Translations under genes and position numbers: made by a program
The notes under the pieces: generated by a model
The model's input: the letters and a program-made list of their open reading frames with translations, nothing else
Told to the model about the DNA's origin: nothing
The model's database searches: none
Assembly (NCBI GenBank): GCA_965267505.1
Contig: OZ254081.1
Location: 2,914,001-2,978,000, forward strand
Reading direction: 5' to 3'
Source of the DNA: JANQHS01 sp965267505
GTDB taxonomy: Bacteria > Bacteroidota > Bacteroidia > Cytophagales > CCMP332
DNA length: 64,000 nt
Shown here: piece after piece, positions 16,911-26,624 of the stretch
How the letters are laid out: the number at the start of each line of letters is the position of its first letter
Position numbering within the stretch: position 1 is the first letter of the stretch

Positions 16911-19448
16911 ATGATTTTAAGAAAAGGACTGCTCACCTCAGGGCTGATTTTACAAGCTACTTTATTTTCATTTGCTCAAGATAACGTTGGGATCGGAACT
17001 ACCAATCCCCAGGCTCAGGCTATCCTGGAGCTGGTTTCTCCTAATCAGGGCTTTCTGATGACCCGAATGAACGCGACCGATACCTCAATCGCGGGGCTAA
17101 ACCAACAAGGGATGATGTTCTTTGCTCAGGATGTCCAGGCATTCCTTTATTTCGATGGAACCTCATGGCAATCTGTTGCTTCAGGAGTAAATTATTGGGG
17201 AGAAAATGGAGCAAACATTTTCAATTTAAACACAGGAAACGTAGGAATTGGAACCAATACTCCGTTGGGAAAATTGGAAGTTCAAGACCCAACCCCTGGA
17301 ACCGGAAATGGGGCTTTTAACTCATTTCAGGGAGCGGGCTTGGGTGCGGCAGTCTATTCTTCCTCTTCTTCAGGTTCAGATAATACTGGAACCATATTCG
17401 CAGTTGGTCGCCTGGCTGGAGTGGAAACTCATGGGCATGGACTCTCAAACTTTGGGGTATGGGGTCACCAAACTGGGCTCGGTTCAGGCGGATGGGGTGT
17501 CTTTGCCTCGAATGGAGCTAGTTTTTCAGCACCTGATCGATACGTAGGCTTGGCAGGTTCTTCTGGTTTTCCATATGCCGGAGTTTTTATGGGAGGAAAT
17601 GTGGGTATTGGAACGACAACACCTACGGAAGTTTTGGATATTGCGGGATCTGAAGGGAACGTAGAGTTTCATCCTTACTTTTCTGACCCTACGCATAAAA
17701 CATCGTTAATGAGCACCCTCATAGCAAATACCGATGCAGGTCCTCAATTAAGGTTTCAAAGAAGCGACCTTTTGTACACCGATATTGGTATGGACTCAAT
17801 AGGAAACTTTGTGGTAGAAGATGAGTTTGATGAGCGGATTTTAGTTCTTGAACAATCGGGAAACCTTGGCATTGGGACGGTAGACCCGGAATATAAATTC
17901 GACGTTCAAGGGGAATTTAATGGTATCGCAAGAATTCGTGCTAATAATGGATGGGCTTGGTTGTACATCGATAAAACCAGTTCTACGGATAACGCCTGGA
18001 TAGGATTTCGTCAAGGAAATCTGGATCGATGGGTAATGGGAGACTATAACACCGGTGGAGCTGAGGATTTCAGATTGATCGATTGGTCAAACGGTGGAGC
18101 TGCCAACTATGCATTTTGGTTAGAACGTACAACGAATAGTCTTGGCTTAGGAACAAATACTCCTGTAAACAGATTAGATGTAGAAGGATCTATGGCTGTT
18201 GGAGCTACCTACTCTGGTGCAGATGCTGCCCCAGCAAATGGTTTAATTGTAGAGGGGAATGTTGGAATTGGCACCAATGCCCCTGGAGCTCGTTTAGAAG
18301 TAAGAGCTTCAAGTCCAGGAAATGGTTTTGGGGTTACAGAATCACATCATGACTCAAACTTTGGATATGCTTTTTTAGGTTCGAATTCTTCTGGGGGCGA
18401 TAACACTGGAACAATATATACCAGAGCCAGAATTGCTGGAATAGAAGCTAATCCAACAGGTAGCAACAACGCGGGAGTTTGGGGACATCAGTTCAATGTT
18501 GGAGCAGGAGGATGGGGGGTGATAGCTTCCAACGGAGCCAGTGAAACTTCTCCAGACAGGTATGCTGCTCTAGCCGGAAGTAGCGCATTTCCTTATGCTG
18601 GGGTTTTCATGGGCGGAAATGTTGGGATAGGAACAGCTACTCCTGGAGATCTGCTTGACGTAAATGGAAATGTTAATATTTCAAATACAGGTCGTTTGAG
18701 TTTTGGGGGCATAGATGTGCTCAACACCGTAAGTAATGGTTCTAATGTTTATGCAAACATCAGGGTGATTAGGAATCTTTCATCTAGTCTTCAAGATGGA
18801 ATGTATATTAACTATAATAGTACTGGAGGCACAGCAGCTGATCTGAGATTTTATTCCGGAAGTACTGTAGAAAGAATGAGGGTTGACGCTACCTCGGGTT
18901 ATGTTGGGGTCAATGCATCAAATCCCATAACTCAATTTCATGTTAACCACACAACCGGAATTACAAATGGAGTTTCCTTGTCCAATGCTTCCGGTGGATC
19001 CGATCGTTGGCATTACTATGTATTTACTACGGATAATATGACCCTCTATTTTAACAATGCCCTTAGAGGAACTTTTAACAGCGTTTCAGGTGCTTACACA
19101 GCTGCCTCAGATGTCAAGTTCAAAAAGGAAATTAATGACCTGGATAATCCTTTGGATAAAATAAATCAATTGAGACCTGTGGAGTATCGATTTAAGCATC
19201 AGAAGGAATCGGATAGAACGAAATACATTGGTTTTATCGCACAGGAGGTCGAGCCATTGTACCCGTCTTTGGTAACGCATACAAACCCGGAAGGAGCAGA
19301 AGAAGGAGTAGATGAATTAACCTTAGATTATTCTGGATTTGGTGTCCTGGCAATAAAAGCCATTCAAGAACAGCAAAAGATTATCGAAAAGCTCAAAGCG
19401 GATCTGGAGGAAACACAAAGAAGACTCACGGAATTGGAGGATAAATAG
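16911..19448 (+). CDS. Tail-fibre-like repeat protein 3 with S74 chaperone domain
   Basis: I start at ATG 16911, which gives a signal peptide (MILRKGLLTSGLILQATLFSFA) directly before QDNVGIGTTNP; the frame extends upstream only from a TTG. The product is 845 residues. The N-terminal module resembles but clearly differs in DNA from those of genes 1 and 2. A ~115-residue unit occurs twice: NTGTIF...GVWGHQ...GGWGVFASNGAS...APDRY...YAGVFMGGNVGIGT, near residues 70-185 and 450-570. The C-terminus is a peptidase S74 intramolecular chaperone (SDVKFKKEINDLDNPLDKI, YIGFIAQEVEPLYPSLV), which in phage fibres assists trimer folding and cuts itself off. A heptad coiled coil ends the chain. Confidence 0.85.
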   Translation: MILRKGLLTSGLILQATLFSFAQDNVGIGTTNPQAQAILELVSPNQGFLMTRMNATDTSIAGLNQQGMMFFAQDVQAFLYFDGTSWQSVASGVNYWGENGANIFNLNTGNVGIGTNTPLGKLEVQDPTPGTGNGAFNSFQGAGLGAAVYSSSSSGSDNTGTIFAVGRLAGVETHGHGLSNFGVWGHQTGLGSGGWGVFASNGASFSAPDRYVGLAGSSGFPYAGVFMGGNVGIGTTTPTEVLDIAGSEGNVEFHPYFSDPTHKTSLMSTLIANTDAGPQLRFQRSDLLYTDIGMDSIGNFVVEDEFDERILVLEQSGNLGIGTVDPEYKFDVQGEFNGIARIRANNGWAWLYIDKTSSTDNAWIGFRQGNLDRWVMGDYNTGGAEDFRLIDWSNGGAANYAFWLERTTNSLGLGTNTPVNRLDVEGSMAVGATYSGADAAPANGLIVEGNVGIGTNAPGARLEVRASSPGNGFGVTESHHDSNFGYAFLGSNSSGGDNTGTIYTRARIAGIEANPTGSNNAGVWGHQFNVGAGGWGVIASNGASETSPDRYAALAGSSAFPYAGVFMGGNVGIGTATPGDLLDVNGNVNISNTGRLSFGGIDVLNTVSNGSNVYANIRVIRNLSSSLQDGMYINYNSTGGTAADLRFYSGSTVERMRVDATSGYVGVNASNPITQFHVNHTTGITNGVSLSNASGGSDRWHYYVFTTDNMTLYFNNALRGTFNSVSGAYTAASDVKFKKEINDLDNPLDKINQLRPVEYRFKHQKESDRTKYIGFIAQEVEPLYPSLVTHTNPEGAEEGVDELTLDYSGFGVLAIKAIQEQQKIIEKLKADLEETQRRLTELEDK

Positions 19449-19461
19449 AAGATTTTGCTAT

Positions 19462-19492
19462 AAAAACCAGGACTTTAAGTCCTGGTTTTTTT
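19462..19492 (+). terminator. Terminator between fibre genes 3 and 4
   Basis: A perfect 13-bp inverted repeat, AAAAACCAGGACT (19462-19474) and AGTCCTGGTTTTT (19478-19490), with a 3-base loop and a T-run on the 3' arm, lies 13 bases after the stop of gene 3. The A-run on the other arm could let it act on both strands. It shows that gene 4 has its own promoter. Confidence 0.9.
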
Positions 19493-19539
19493 ATACCTCT
19501 TGGTTAATAAACCGTAACTTTAATTCAAACCCTAAAGAG

Positions 19540-21348
19540 ATGAAATGTATTTTACCCCTCAGGATTTTCTTTTCCTTTCTGGTCGTTTTATCGGTGAAAG
19601 CCTATTCACAGGATAATGTTGGCATAGGAACAACCACACCGGTTCCTGGTGCAATCCTTGAATTGCAATCTTCGGATCAGGGATTTTTAATGGTTCGATT
19701 AAATGCCGGTGATACGGCAACTTATCCAGCTCTTGCGGTTGAAGGAATGAGTTTTTATGCCCAGGATGTAAATCGTCTCATGTACTACGATGGGAGCAAT
19801 TGGCAATCTGTTGCCTTTGGCGAACCAAACTATTGGAGAGATAATGGTGGCGATATTTATCCGATAAATTCTGACGGGGTGGTTATAGGAGCAAATACGA
19901 CAGGATTGAAATTTCAGGTGATACAGAATCTGGCATCTGTAACACCTGTTATGGGTATTGAGAATCAAAGTCTGAGTGGAGATGTAAGTTATGGTCTAAG
20001 AAACTCTGGCTCGGGAACATCTTACACCTATGGCATTGACGCTAGTGATGGTAACAAGTTTAAGATCTCTAATGCATCTATACTGGGATCTAATGATCGC
20101 ATAGTTTTGAGTGGATCAAATGTTGGCATTGGGACCGCCGGGCCGGTAAACAGATTGGATGTTAACGGAGGAATGGCCATTGGGTCAGGATACGCTGGAA
20201 GTACAAGTGCTTTTGCCAATGGACTCATTGTTGAAGGTGATGTAGGATTTGGTGCTACGACTCAAATTGGGTCAGGTAAATTCATTATTTCCGAAGTCAC
20301 CACAGGTTTCAGTGGTATGTATATCAACACTTCTGCAGGTGGGGAGCCTTTTTATGGCTATGCTCAAGGAGGTTCAGCTGTAGGATGGACCTATGTAGAT
20401 GGGGGAGATGCTAACAAATGGAAATTAAACCTTAGTGGTGTCCGGATGGCAATGACCACAGGTGGCTTGCTCGGAATTGGTACTACTACACCTGTTAACA
20501 GATTGGATGTTGAAGGGGGAATGGCAATTGGTTCAAGTTATTCAGGTACAAGCCTAGCGCCCACCAATGGTTTGATCGTTCAGGGTAATGTTGGAATTGG
20601 TCAGACCTCAAGTTCTTATCCCTTGACAGTTAACGGCCAGGGATATTTTACTGGGAGTGTCGGGATTGGAACCACTCCAACGACCAATGACCTATATGTC
20701 CAAAGCGGTTCTTCAAGTTCTATAGTTGTTAATGGTTTTAACTCTTCGGTTTTATCTAGTGGTTTTTCGGGCTCCTCTTTGACAATTGGTTCTGGAACAG
20801 GGTTTTATGGAACTACTGAATGGAGAATGTCTTCAAATACAGGTGGTTTCTTAATCATTGGCCAGCAATCAGTAAACCAGGCCCTTTATTTTACAAGGAA
20901 TAGTTCGGGAATTGCAGTAATGAGTAGCTCGCACTTTGGACCCTATTCCAATGCTGGTTTGGACCTTGGGGTTTCCTCTTATCGTTGGGATAGGATCTAT
21001 TATACCACTGGGATTCTGGGGACCTCTGACAAAAGAATGAAAAAGAACATCAGGTCCCTGGATTATGGCCTTGAGGAAATAATGGCTTTAAGGCCAGTAG
21101 ACTTTGAATGGAGGGACTTTGAGGATAGGGGTAAAGAAATGGGATTCATTGCCCAGGATCTTCAGCAGGTACTTCCTGAAATGATCACTGAGGCAGATGA
21201 TGAAGAAAAGACATTATTGGTAAATCAAATGGAATTATTACCGGTGCTTGTGAAGGCCATTCAAGAGCAACAGGAAAGGATTGAGGATTTGGAAAAGCAA
21301 GTGAAGTCCATGAATAAAGGATCTGATCTGAGAGCTTCTTTGAAGTAA
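19540..21348 (+). CDS. Tail-fibre-like repeat protein 4 with S74 chaperone domain
   Basis: A 602-residue exported protein; signal peptide ends KAYSQ, mature start DNVGIGTTTP. The N-terminal module (AILELQSSDQGFLMVRLNAGDT, then MSFYAQDVNRLMYYDGSNWQSV) is a diverged version of that in genes 1-3. The stem contains the same PVNRLDVNGGMAIGSGYAG / TNGLIVEGDVGFGATTQIG modules as genes 1 and 2, in the same order. It ends in an S74 chaperone domain (TSDKRMKKNIRSLDYGLEEI, MGFIAQDLQQVLPEM) plus a coiled coil. Expected to be a trimeric surface fibre; no T9SS sorting domain and no phage context. It is bounded upstream by a strong terminator. Confidence 0.85.
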   Translation: MKCILPLRIFFSFLVVLSVKAYSQDNVGIGTTTPVPGAILELQSSDQGFLMVRLNAGDTATYPALAVEGMSFYAQDVNRLMYYDGSNWQSVAFGEPNYWRDNGGDIYPINSDGVVIGANTTGLKFQVIQNLASVTPVMGIENQSLSGDVSYGLRNSGSGTSYTYGIDASDGNKFKISNASILGSNDRIVLSGSNVGIGTAGPVNRLDVNGGMAIGSGYAGSTSAFANGLIVEGDVGFGATTQIGSGKFIISEVTTGFSGMYINTSAGGEPFYGYAQGGSAVGWTYVDGGDANKWKLNLSGVRMAMTTGGLLGIGTTTPVNRLDVEGGMAIGSSYSGTSLAPTNGLIVQGNVGIGQTSSSYPLTVNGQGYFTGSVGIGTTPTTNDLYVQSGSSSSIVVNGFNSSVLSSGFSGSSLTIGSGTGFYGTTEWRMSSNTGGFLIIGQQSVNQALYFTRNSSGIAVMSSSHFGPYSNAGLDLGVSSYRWDRIYYTTGILGTSDKRMKKNIRSLDYGLEEIMALRPVDFEWRDFEDRGKEMGFIAQDLQQVLPEMITEADDEEKTLLVNQMELLPVLVKAIQEQQERIEDLEKQVKSMNKGSDLRASLK

Positions 21349-21475
21349 GAAAAAACACCAGACCCACTTTCTTTACATTACAAATTTGGGAATTGTAACC
21401 TTTTAGCAGATTAGGGGTAAAAGATAGAGGAGAAATCTTCCATATTTTTATCTTTAGAGTACCAAATTCGCCACT

Positions 21476-24400
21476 ATGAGAATGAAACTACTGCTCGGCC
21501 TTCTCCTGGCCTTCTTGTGTTTGCCTCAAGCCAAACTTTTTTCGCAGGATAATGTAGGAATCGGAACAACCAATCCAAGGGTAACCGCTATTCTAGATCT
21601 CTTTTCAGATAACCAAGGACTGTTGCTGCCACGTGTGGATATAACGAATATGACTCTGAGTGGGCCTGATAATGGGATGATAGTTTTTGATACAGTCATT
21701 GGCGATATTCTCGTTTGGGATGGAACTCAGTTTCTCTCTCTTTCCATAGGAGACACTGCTCGTTGGGGGGTTAATGGAAGTGCTATTTACAGTCTTAATT
21801 CAGGAAATGTTGGTATAGGAAATACCTCTCCTGGCTCTAAATTTCAAGTAGAAGCAGATGTACTGACAAATCAATTTGTTGGGAGGTTTATTAATACAAA
21901 TACCGGATCGCAGGACGGTGCAGCCATTTATGCTACTTCTACCAGCACAACAGCCAATTGGGGCTATGGTGTAAGAGCAGAGGGAAATTACCTGGGTGTT
22001 GATGCAGTAAGTTCAGCGGGCGGGTTTGCAGGCTTAAGAGCACAATCGGGAGGAGCATTGTATGCTCTCGAGGTACTTGGCGATGGAGCTTCGACGGCAG
22101 GTATGCATTTGGACGCTAACGGTGCAACCTACGGTGCCATCTTTGAGAATGGTAGAGTGGGAATTGGAACCACGGTCCCTGGGGAAATGCTGCATGTTCA
22201 GGCTGATTCCAACAATGGATTTGTCTCTATAGTTGCTGAGAATACTAATGCCAATGGGCTATCCTCCTTTGACCTGGTCAACGATGTGAATCGCATGGAA
22301 TGGAGGTTTGAGGGATCTTCGTTGGGCGGCGAATACTTTTTATATGATGATAATGCAGGCGTAGGTCGCATAGTCGTTGACCAGGCTGGATATGTGGGAA
22401 TTGGCGATTGGAGTCCGGATACACAACTTGATGTTACGGATAGCCTACCCGCCGCTTTTGTTTCTCTTGAGATCGAAAACAAGCATGCCACCGGGGCGGC
22501 TACATTGAATATTTGGAACGATAATACTGTATATGCCATTGGTGTAGACGGGTCTTCCGCAGGGAACAACCTGGATGATGAGTTTTACATCTTTAGCAGT
22601 CCGGCCGGGGAGTTTTCCTTTGTAATTGACACCGGGGGTAATGTAGGGATTGGTAATGTGGTTGATCCTTTGGTGCAGTTGCACGTTGATGGCGATGGGC
22701 TCTTCAATGGCTTCATTGGATTGAATGATCTCGGGGTGGCACCTGGGGTAACAAACAACCGTATGTACAATTTGGGGGGTAATCTTTTTTGGGATGGGAA
22801 TCAACTTCTCACCGCGGCTGATACGGCGATCTGGGCTACTGATGGAGTTGATATTTGGAACAAGACCATTGCTGGAGGGATAGGAATTGGAACCAGCTCA
22901 CCAAACGGAAATTACGCTGCCAACGTAGGTAATTCAGGTAGGCAGGGAGCCTTGAGGGTGGATCAGGATTATGCGGGAGCATTGGTAAAGTATGGTTTGT
23001 TCACTGATTTGAACGGCTCCGGGACTGGTGCAAAATTTGGAAATTATGCCAACGTGAACGGTACCTCTGCTAGCGGGTCGGAAATTACGGGTACTCATAA
23101 CCAAATGAATCCAAATTCGAATTCAGGGACTATTTACGGTACCAGAACCAACATTGTGGCGTCTGGAACCGGAGCTCGTTACGGTGCATTTCATGATGTG
23201 GACGGAGCTGCTGGAAATTCAAGTTCAATTTTCGGTGTGAACAACTCCTTGGTGCATGATGGCTCCGGAAATGTTTTTGGAAACGCAGTGGTTACCGGAG
23301 GAGCTTCTAATGGTACTGTGTATGCCAATTTTGTAAATATTGGCGGTACAGGAACCGGTGCCCATTACGGTTATTACGCCCAAATGAGTAATTCAAGCTC
23401 TGGATTACAATACGGACTTTATGTAAATAATACAGCAGCTGGTTCGGGAACCGAATATGGGGTTTATACCGTCGGGGAGGATTATAATTATTTTCAAGGT
23501 AACGTTGGTGTTGGGGTAATCAACCCTTCTCAGTCTCTACACATTTCTGGTGGAACCATCAGGTTACAGGATTTTGCAGGAAATGGAAGAAACATATTGA
23601 CCATTAATAACAACGGTGATGTAGGATATACAGACCTCGCGGATAGTATTTATTGGAGGGAAGATGCCAATAATATTTTCAACAAAAACAGCGGCAAAGT
23701 AATAATTGGCACTGATTCGGTTAATACCGGCAAAGTTCAGATTACAACCGAAATCAATGAAAATATTGTAAACGGTTACAAATACCTTTCGGGTACTGGA
23801 GGAGCCATATTTAGAGGATATAAGGCAAGGGGAACTGAGGCTTCTCCAGCCTCGATAAATGGAGGGGATTATATCTCCGGTATAATAGGAACGGGTCATG
23901 ATGGAACCGATTTCTTTAACGGTGGTCGGATCCGATTTAGGGCAATGGAGGCTTGGGATGTATTATCTCATGGTACCGGTATCTATTTTGATGTGGCTGA
24001 CACAGGATCCACTTCGGTAGATACAAAGATGTTCTTAAGTCCTCCAGGATGGTTGGGAATTGGCACGACGGTACCTAATGAGCAGCTTCACGTGGAGGGC
24101 GGAAATATTTTCCTTGGAAGAAGCGATGGTTCTGACCTATTCATTGAATACAGTGCTGACAATAATGGCGTTTCCTGGGCTGCAGGAGTTGATGATGCCG
24201 CCAATGCTGATTTCATTATTTCAAATGCAGGAGACCTTTCTAATCCAAAATTATTCGTTGGTGGATCGGGTGGTTCCTATGACGGTCAGGTAGGAATTGG
24301 AACAATTGCTCCTTCCGCCGGATTCATGCTGGAATCCAATACTGGAACCTCTAGATATGGTGGAATTTGGGTGGAAAATGATTATACCGGATCAAACACC

Positions 24401-26425
24401 CAAACTGGACTTCGTTTGAACATGATAAATACGGGTACAGGAACTAAGTATTCCATTTATAATCAATTGACAGGCACAGCAGGCAGTGCAAGCCCAATTT
24501 ATGGACAGTTTTTCTCGGTTACTCCAAGCGGATCAGGAACTGCATATGGGTCATTGGTATCGATGTCTGCTGTTGGAACTGGGCAACGCTATGGCTACGG
24601 ATTGAACCTTAATGTGAATGCCTCCAATACCAGTAGCATATTCGGCTATAGATCGGAAATTGATCATGATGGATCTGGTATCGCTTATGGTCTTTACTCT
24701 AGATTGGATGGGGCAGGTACGAATACAACTTATGGAGCCTATATCAATAACGTTAATGCCGGCACTTCAGATTATGGAATCTTGACTACTGGTGAGGAGC
24801 AAAATTCTTTCTCTGGGAGAACTGGAATTGGTACGATTACACCCCTAACGGGATATCAATTAAGTGTAGTGTCAAACTTATTGGGTGGCACCTATATTGA
24901 TAATGCTTATACGGGGGCTTCTACACAGTACGCTCTATTTGTAAATTCTTCAAATATGGGCACTGGAACCAAGTATGGGTATTATTTGAACTTGGATGGA
25001 ACGGCGGGAGATGCCAGTTCAATTTGGGGAGAAAGATTAATAGTTGATCCATTTGGAACAGGCACTGCCTACGGTGGTCAAGTCCAGATGTCTGCAAATG
25101 GAACTGGAATTCGTTATGGATATTTCAGCAATATGTCAGTAGCGGCCGGTAATTCAAGTTCGGTATACGGGCTGAGGTCTGATATCGATCAGGATGGTTC
25201 TGGATTTGCATATGGGGTTTATTCTAGATTGGATGGTTCGGGTACTGCATCTACCTATGGAATCTATATTGACCAGCAAAATGCGGGGTCTGTAGATTTT
25301 GGAGTTTACTCCCAAGGGGAGGAAAGGAATTATTTTTCCGGAAATGTCGGAATAGGAACCCCAAATATTTCAGGTATTCTCCACCTGAGCCAGGCTAATA
25401 CAGGAGCGACACCTCAATTATTTATTGAAAATACTAGCTCAGGTGATGCTGCCTTGACTTTTGAAGTATCAACCAGAAACTGGGCTTTGGGAATTGACAA
25501 TAGCAATGCGGATAAATTTATGATTGCGCCAAATAGTCTTGTTTCAACATCTCCGGCCGTTACCATCGAAACAGATGGAGATATGGGAATCGGAACAACA
25601 ACTCCACAGGGAGAATTAGAAGTGCAAACTGCAAATAATGCGTATGCTTTATTTGTAGATCAAAACAACACTTCTGGGACCACCTATGGTGTTGGAATAT
25701 TTATGACCGCCTCAAGTGGAGAGGAATATGGGGTTTATGCTTCCGGTGAGAGTAGGAACTATTTCAGTGGCAACGTTGGAATCGGGACAACAGCTCCTGA
25801 CAAGATTCTCGATGTCCTTGACAACGTATCAGGTACCATGGTAGATATACGAAATACCAATACAGGAACTAATGCTGATGGACTTAATATTCAGTTGGGG
25901 GCCGAGAATAATTCCAATGACTTCATTTACTTCACAGGGTCTGCTGGAACCTATCGAGGAAGAATTGCACATACGGGTTCTGGAGGAGTTCAATACCTCT
26001 CGGCGTCTGACAGGAGGCTTAAGGAAAATATTAGAGAGTATCATGGTGGATTGGGCGTGGTTTTAGCAATGAAACCTAAGACCTATAACTTTATTGGAAA
26101 AGACAGGTCACAAACAGGTTTTATTGCTCAAGAGTTACAGGCTATCTATCCTGATGCAGTGAATGGAGATTCCACTATGACTGTGGAGGAAGACCCAATG
26201 ATGGTTGACTATGCAAAACTTACGCCTGTATTGACCAGCTCTGTTCAGGAATTGCATGATATTATCATGAAGCAGCAAAAACTGATCGATTCCCAAAAAG
26301 AAGAGATTTCAGAATTAAAAACCTCTCAAACGGAGGTTCAGGACCAGCTGGATGATCTTAATGCTCAGATCCAATCAATTATTGGAACCAATGATCTTGA
26401 TGCCAAAAAAGATAAGGATCAATAA
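21476..26425 (+). CDS. Tail-fibre-like repeat protein 5, 1649 residues, with S74 chaperone domain
   Basis: The largest of the five. Signal peptide ends KLFSQ; mature start DNVGIGTTNP. The N-terminal module is shorter and more diverged (LLLPRVDITNMTLSGPDNGMIVFD), lacking the FFAQDV segment of the others. The stem holds three long tandem-type modules of about 175 residues (roughly encoded at 22930-23515, 24310-24835 and 24840-25362) and a short fourth. Each passes through GTGTKYGxYxxLxG, SSSIxGxxxxxDxDGSGxxYG and closes with EYGVYTxGExxNYFxGNVGIGT. The C-terminus is an S74 chaperone (SDRRLKENIREYHGGLGVVL, TGFIAQELQAIYPDAV) followed by a ~50-residue coiled coil. Probably a long trimeric beta-stem fibre on the cell surface; partner unknown. 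Confidence 0.85.
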   Translation: MRMKLLLGLLLAFLCLPQAKLFSQDNVGIGTTNPRVTAILDLFSDNQGLLLPRVDITNMTLSGPDNGMIVFDTVIGDILVWDGTQFLSLSIGDTARWGVNGSAIYSLNSGNVGIGNTSPGSKFQVEADVLTNQFVGRFINTNTGSQDGAAIYATSTSTTANWGYGVRAEGNYLGVDAVSSAGGFAGLRAQSGGALYALEVLGDGASTAGMHLDANGATYGAIFENGRVGIGTTVPGEMLHVQADSNNGFVSIVAENTNANGLSSFDLVNDVNRMEWRFEGSSLGGEYFLYDDNAGVGRIVVDQAGYVGIGDWSPDTQLDVTDSLPAAFVSLEIENKHATGAATLNIWNDNTVYAIGVDGSSAGNNLDDEFYIFSSPAGEFSFVIDTGGNVGIGNVVDPLVQLHVDGDGLFNGFIGLNDLGVAPGVTNNRMYNLGGNLFWDGNQLLTAADTAIWATDGVDIWNKTIAGGIGIGTSSPNGNYAANVGNSGRQGALRVDQDYAGALVKYGLFTDLNGSGTGAKFGNYANVNGTSASGSEITGTHNQMNPNSNSGTIYGTRTNIVASGTGARYGAFHDVDGAAGNSSSIFGVNNSLVHDGSGNVFGNAVVTGGASNGTVYANFVNIGGTGTGAHYGYYAQMSNSSSGLQYGLYVNNTAAGSGTEYGVYTVGEDYNYFQGNVGVGVINPSQSLHISGGTIRLQDFAGNGRNILTINNNGDVGYTDLADSIYWREDANNIFNKNSGKVIIGTDSVNTGKVQITTEINENIVNGYKYLSGTGGAIFRGYKARGTEASPASINGGDYISGIIGTGHDGTDFFNGGRIRFRAMEAWDVLSHGTGIYFDVADTGSTSVDTKMFLSPPGWLGIGTTVPNEQLHVEGGNIFLGRSDGSDLFIEYSADNNGVSWAAGVDDAANADFIISNAGDLSNPKLFVGGSGGSYDGQVGIGTIAPSAGFMLESNTGTSRYGGIWVENDYTGSNTQTGLRLNMINTGTGTKYSIYNQLTGTAGSASPIYGQFFSVTPSGSGTAYGSLVSMSAVGTGQRYGYGLNLNVNASNTSSIFGYRSEIDHDGSGIAYGLYSRLDGAGTNTTYGAYINNVNAGTSDYGILTTGEEQNSFSGRTGIGTITPLTGYQLSVVSNLLGGTYIDNAYTGASTQYALFVNSSNMGTGTKYGYYLNLDGTAGDASSIWGERLIVDPFGTGTAYGGQVQMSANGTGIRYGYFSNMSVAAGNSSSVYGLRSDIDQDGSGFAYGVYSRLDGSGTASTYGIYIDQQNAGSVDFGVYSQGEERNYFSGNVGIGTPNISGILHLSQANTGATPQLFIENTSSGDAALTFEVSTRNWALGIDNSNADKFMIAPNSLVSTSPAVTIETDGDMGIGTTTPQGELEVQTANNAYALFVDQNNTSGTTYGVGIFMTASSGEEYGVYASGESRNYFSGNVGIGTTAPDKILDVLDNVSGTMVDIRNTNTGTNADGLNIQLGAENNSNDFIYFTGSAGTYRGRIAHTGSGGVQYLSASDRRLKENIREYHGGLGVVLAMKPKTYNFIGKDRSQTGFIAQELQAIYPDAVNGDSTMTVEEDPMMVDYAKLTPVLTSSVQELHDIIMKQQKLIDSQKEEISELKTSQTEVQDQLDDLNAQIQSIIGTNDLDAKKDKDQ
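22930..25362 (+). repeat. Intragenic module array in fibre gene 5
   Basis: Three in-frame modules of ~520-590 bases (about 22930-23515, 24310-24835, 24840-25362), the last two contiguous. The copies are diverged in DNA but keep the same order of Gly/Ser/Tyr signatures. A shortened copy follows near 25620-25795. Boundaries are by eye. Confidence 0.7.
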
Positions 26426-26624
26426 TTCTCTAGGTTTAATTATAGCCTCTTGCCGTTTTGCTAGCTGGTTTTAGGCCTAATATCCAGAGCACATGCGCTT
26501 TGGCTTTCAAAGGATAACGTGCATTATTTTGTTTCCGAAGTTGTGTAAGAGCATTTTGGTTCCCAATGTTTTAAAAGGCTAGAATTGCCTGACCCTCCTC
26601 AACTTGACTGAACTATCAGTCCAT

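Noticed and set aside
22930..25362. CRISPR array or tandem DNA repeat in fibre gene 5
   Set aside because: The copies are long, diverged in DNA, in one reading frame, and there is no regular short repeat with unique spacers.
11976..26425. Prophage or tailocin explanation for the fibre genes
   Set aside because: No capsid, portal, sheath, lysis or integrase genes are present, and each protein has its own signal peptide, which phage fibres lack.
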